Origin: Methanobacteriota archaeon
Lineage (GTDB): Archaea > Thermoplasmatota > Thermoplasmata > RBG-16-68-12
Reading direction: 5' to 3'
Assembly: GCA_005878515.1 (NCBI GenBank)
Contig: VBLZ01000090.1
Location: 1 to 5,684 of the forward strand
DNA: 5,684 nt
This document shows positions 4,834 through 5,684 of the stretch, in pieces. The notes under the pieces are model-generated. The model was not told the DNA's origin. It ran no database searches and was given only the letters and a program-made list of their open reading frames with translations. Position 1 is the first letter of the stretch, and each line of letters starts with the position of its first letter. The translations under genes and the position numbers were made by a program.

Positions 4834-5684
4834 ATGTCTCAGGCCGATGCGTTCGTCGTGCAGCTCGCGGACGATGAGCGGCCAACGAAGTGGTACAACA
4901 TCCAGGCGGACCTCCCGGAGCCCCTGCCGCCCCCGAAGGATCCCGCGACCGGCCCTTCGCGAATCAAGGCGCTCCCGGACCTGTTGGTCGGCGAATGCCT
5001 GCGCCAAGAGAACTCGATGCAGCGATGGATCGACATCCCGACGGAGATTCAAGACCTGTACCGCCAGGCGGGTCGACCGAGGCCGTTGATCCGGGCACGC
5101 CGTCTCGAGGAACGACTCGGTACTCCCGCGCATCTGTACTACAAGACCGAGTTCTACAGTCCGACCGGCAGCCACAAGGTGAATACGGCGCTCGCGCAGG
5201 CCTGGTATGCGAAGCAGGAGGGGTACGAGCGCCTCACGACGGAAACCGGGGCGGGGCAATGGGGCACGGCCCTCGCGTACGCGGCGAGCCTCGCGGGCCT
5301 GAAGACGACGGTCTTCTGGGTCCGCGCGGTCCACGATTGGAAGACGCAGCGCCGCCAGTTCATGCGGTTGTACGGCGCGACAGTCCACGCTTCCCCGAGT
5401 CCGGAGACGGCGACCGGACGGGCCCTGCTCGAGAAAGACCCGCATCACCCAGGCTCCCTGGGCATCGCCGTGTCAGAAGGCCTCGAGGACGCGGGGCGCG
5501 ATGAGAAGGCGATCTACTGCCTCGGGTCGGTCCTGAACCATGTCCTCCTCCATCAGACGGTCATCGGCCTCGAGACCCAACGGCAGTTCGAGCAGATCGG
5601 CGAATATCCGGATCTGATGGTCTCCAGCCTCGGCGGCGGCTCGAATTTCGGAGGGTTCACCCTTCCGTTCTTCGCGGACGCGCT
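4834..5684 (+). CDS. trpB: Tryptophan synthase beta subunit, TrpB2 type (3' end outside window)
   Basis: A PLP enzyme that joins indole and L-serine to make tryptophan in the cytoplasm. The frame is open to the right edge; 283 residues are visible, out of about 420-450 in the family. The N terminus WYNIQADLPEPLPPPKDPAT (20-39) is characteristic of the long TrpB2 form rather than canonical TrpB1. LYYKTEFYSPTGSHKVNTAL (101-120) carries the PLP-binding lysine K115. ETGAGQWGTALA (137-148) holds the catalytic glutamate E137, and its W replaces the H of TrpB1. FWVRAVHDWKTQRRQFMRLYG (161-181) is also a TrpB2 signature. GGGSN (267-271) is the cofactor phosphate loop. The ATG at 4834 fits family length and has GGGGGA close upstream. 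No trpA or other trp gene is in view; TrpB2 enzymes often act without a tight TrpA partner and are thought to salvage free indole. Confidence 0.95.
   Translation, partial: MSQADAFVVQLADDERPTKWYNIQADLPEPLPPPKDPATGPSRIKALPDLLVGECLRQENSMQRWIDIPTEIQDLYRQAGRPRPLIRARRLEERLGTPAHLYYKTEFYSPTGSHKVNTALAQAWYAKQEGYERLTTETGAGQWGTALAYAASLAGLKTTVFWVRAVHDWKTQRRQFMRLYGATVHASPSPETATGRALLEKDPHHPGSLGIAVSEGLEDAGRDEKAIYCLGSVLNHVLLHQTVIGLETQRQFEQIGEYPDLMVSSLGGGSNFGGFTLPFFADA

Noticed and set aside
3050..4834. Long plus-strand open frame of 594 codons overlapping the NFACT gene
   Set aside because: It lies in another frame of a gene with clear family motifs. Its translation is dominated by R, G, P and S, typical of an out-of-frame read of GC-rich coding DNA, and it shows no recognisable domain.
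4654..5448. Minus-strand open frame spanning the NFACT/trpB2 junction
   Set aside because: Antisense to two well-identified genes and arginine-rich; a GC-driven shadow.
1..5684. CRISPR arrays, insertion sequences, integrase genes and rRNA
   Set aside because: No regularly spaced repeats, transposase or recombinase motifs, or rRNA-like segments were seen; the only tRNA-related duplication is the 17-nt copy reported above.

Overview
The window reads as chromosomal DNA of a GC-rich archaeon. The strongest evidence is a tRNA-Thr(GGT) gene on the minus strand (2696-2789). Its anticodon loop is interrupted by a 22-nt intron at the canonical archaeal 37/38 position, with a bulge-helix-bulge splice motif. 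Supporting signs are TATA-like boxes at archaeal spacing, a gene whose start has no Shine-Dalgarno sequence, and a TrpB2-type tryptophan synthase beta subunit. High GC with soil-type accessory enzymes would fit an uncultured Thermoplasmatota-like lineage, but that placement is only a guess.

Layout from left to right: (1) the C-terminal two thirds of an APC-family amino acid permease (+, cut by the left edge); (2) a short convergent gap with a small hairpin; (3) a zinc-independent MDR/quinone oxidoreductase-like dehydrogenase (-), visibly lower in GC than its neighbours; (4) a divergent intergenic region that carries a 17-nt near-copy of the tRNA-Thr 3' end; (5) a PhnB-like VOC protein (+) with a clear ribosome binding site; (6) the intron-containing tRNA-Thr (-); (7) a compact divergent control region with two mirrored TAAGTAA boxes; (8) a full-length NFACT-family (Rqc2/NEMF/RqcH) ribosome quality-control protein (+); (9) trpB2 (+), cut by the right edge.

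The right half (tRNA, NFACT, trpB2) looks like conserved core genome. The left half (permease, dehydrogenase, VOC) looks accessory. The boundary falls at the tRNA gene, and the duplicated tRNA 3' end at 1994-2010 lies on the side and in the orientation expected of an attachment-site remnant. The stretch between the two copies, about 700 bp, holds only the VOC gene.

There is no obvious large undescribed system here. The most interesting points are the tRNA intron, the symmetric tRNA/NFACT promoter pair, the att-like duplication, and the adjacency of a tRNA-Thr gene to an NFACT gene whose family uses tRNA-Ala/Thr in tail synthesis.
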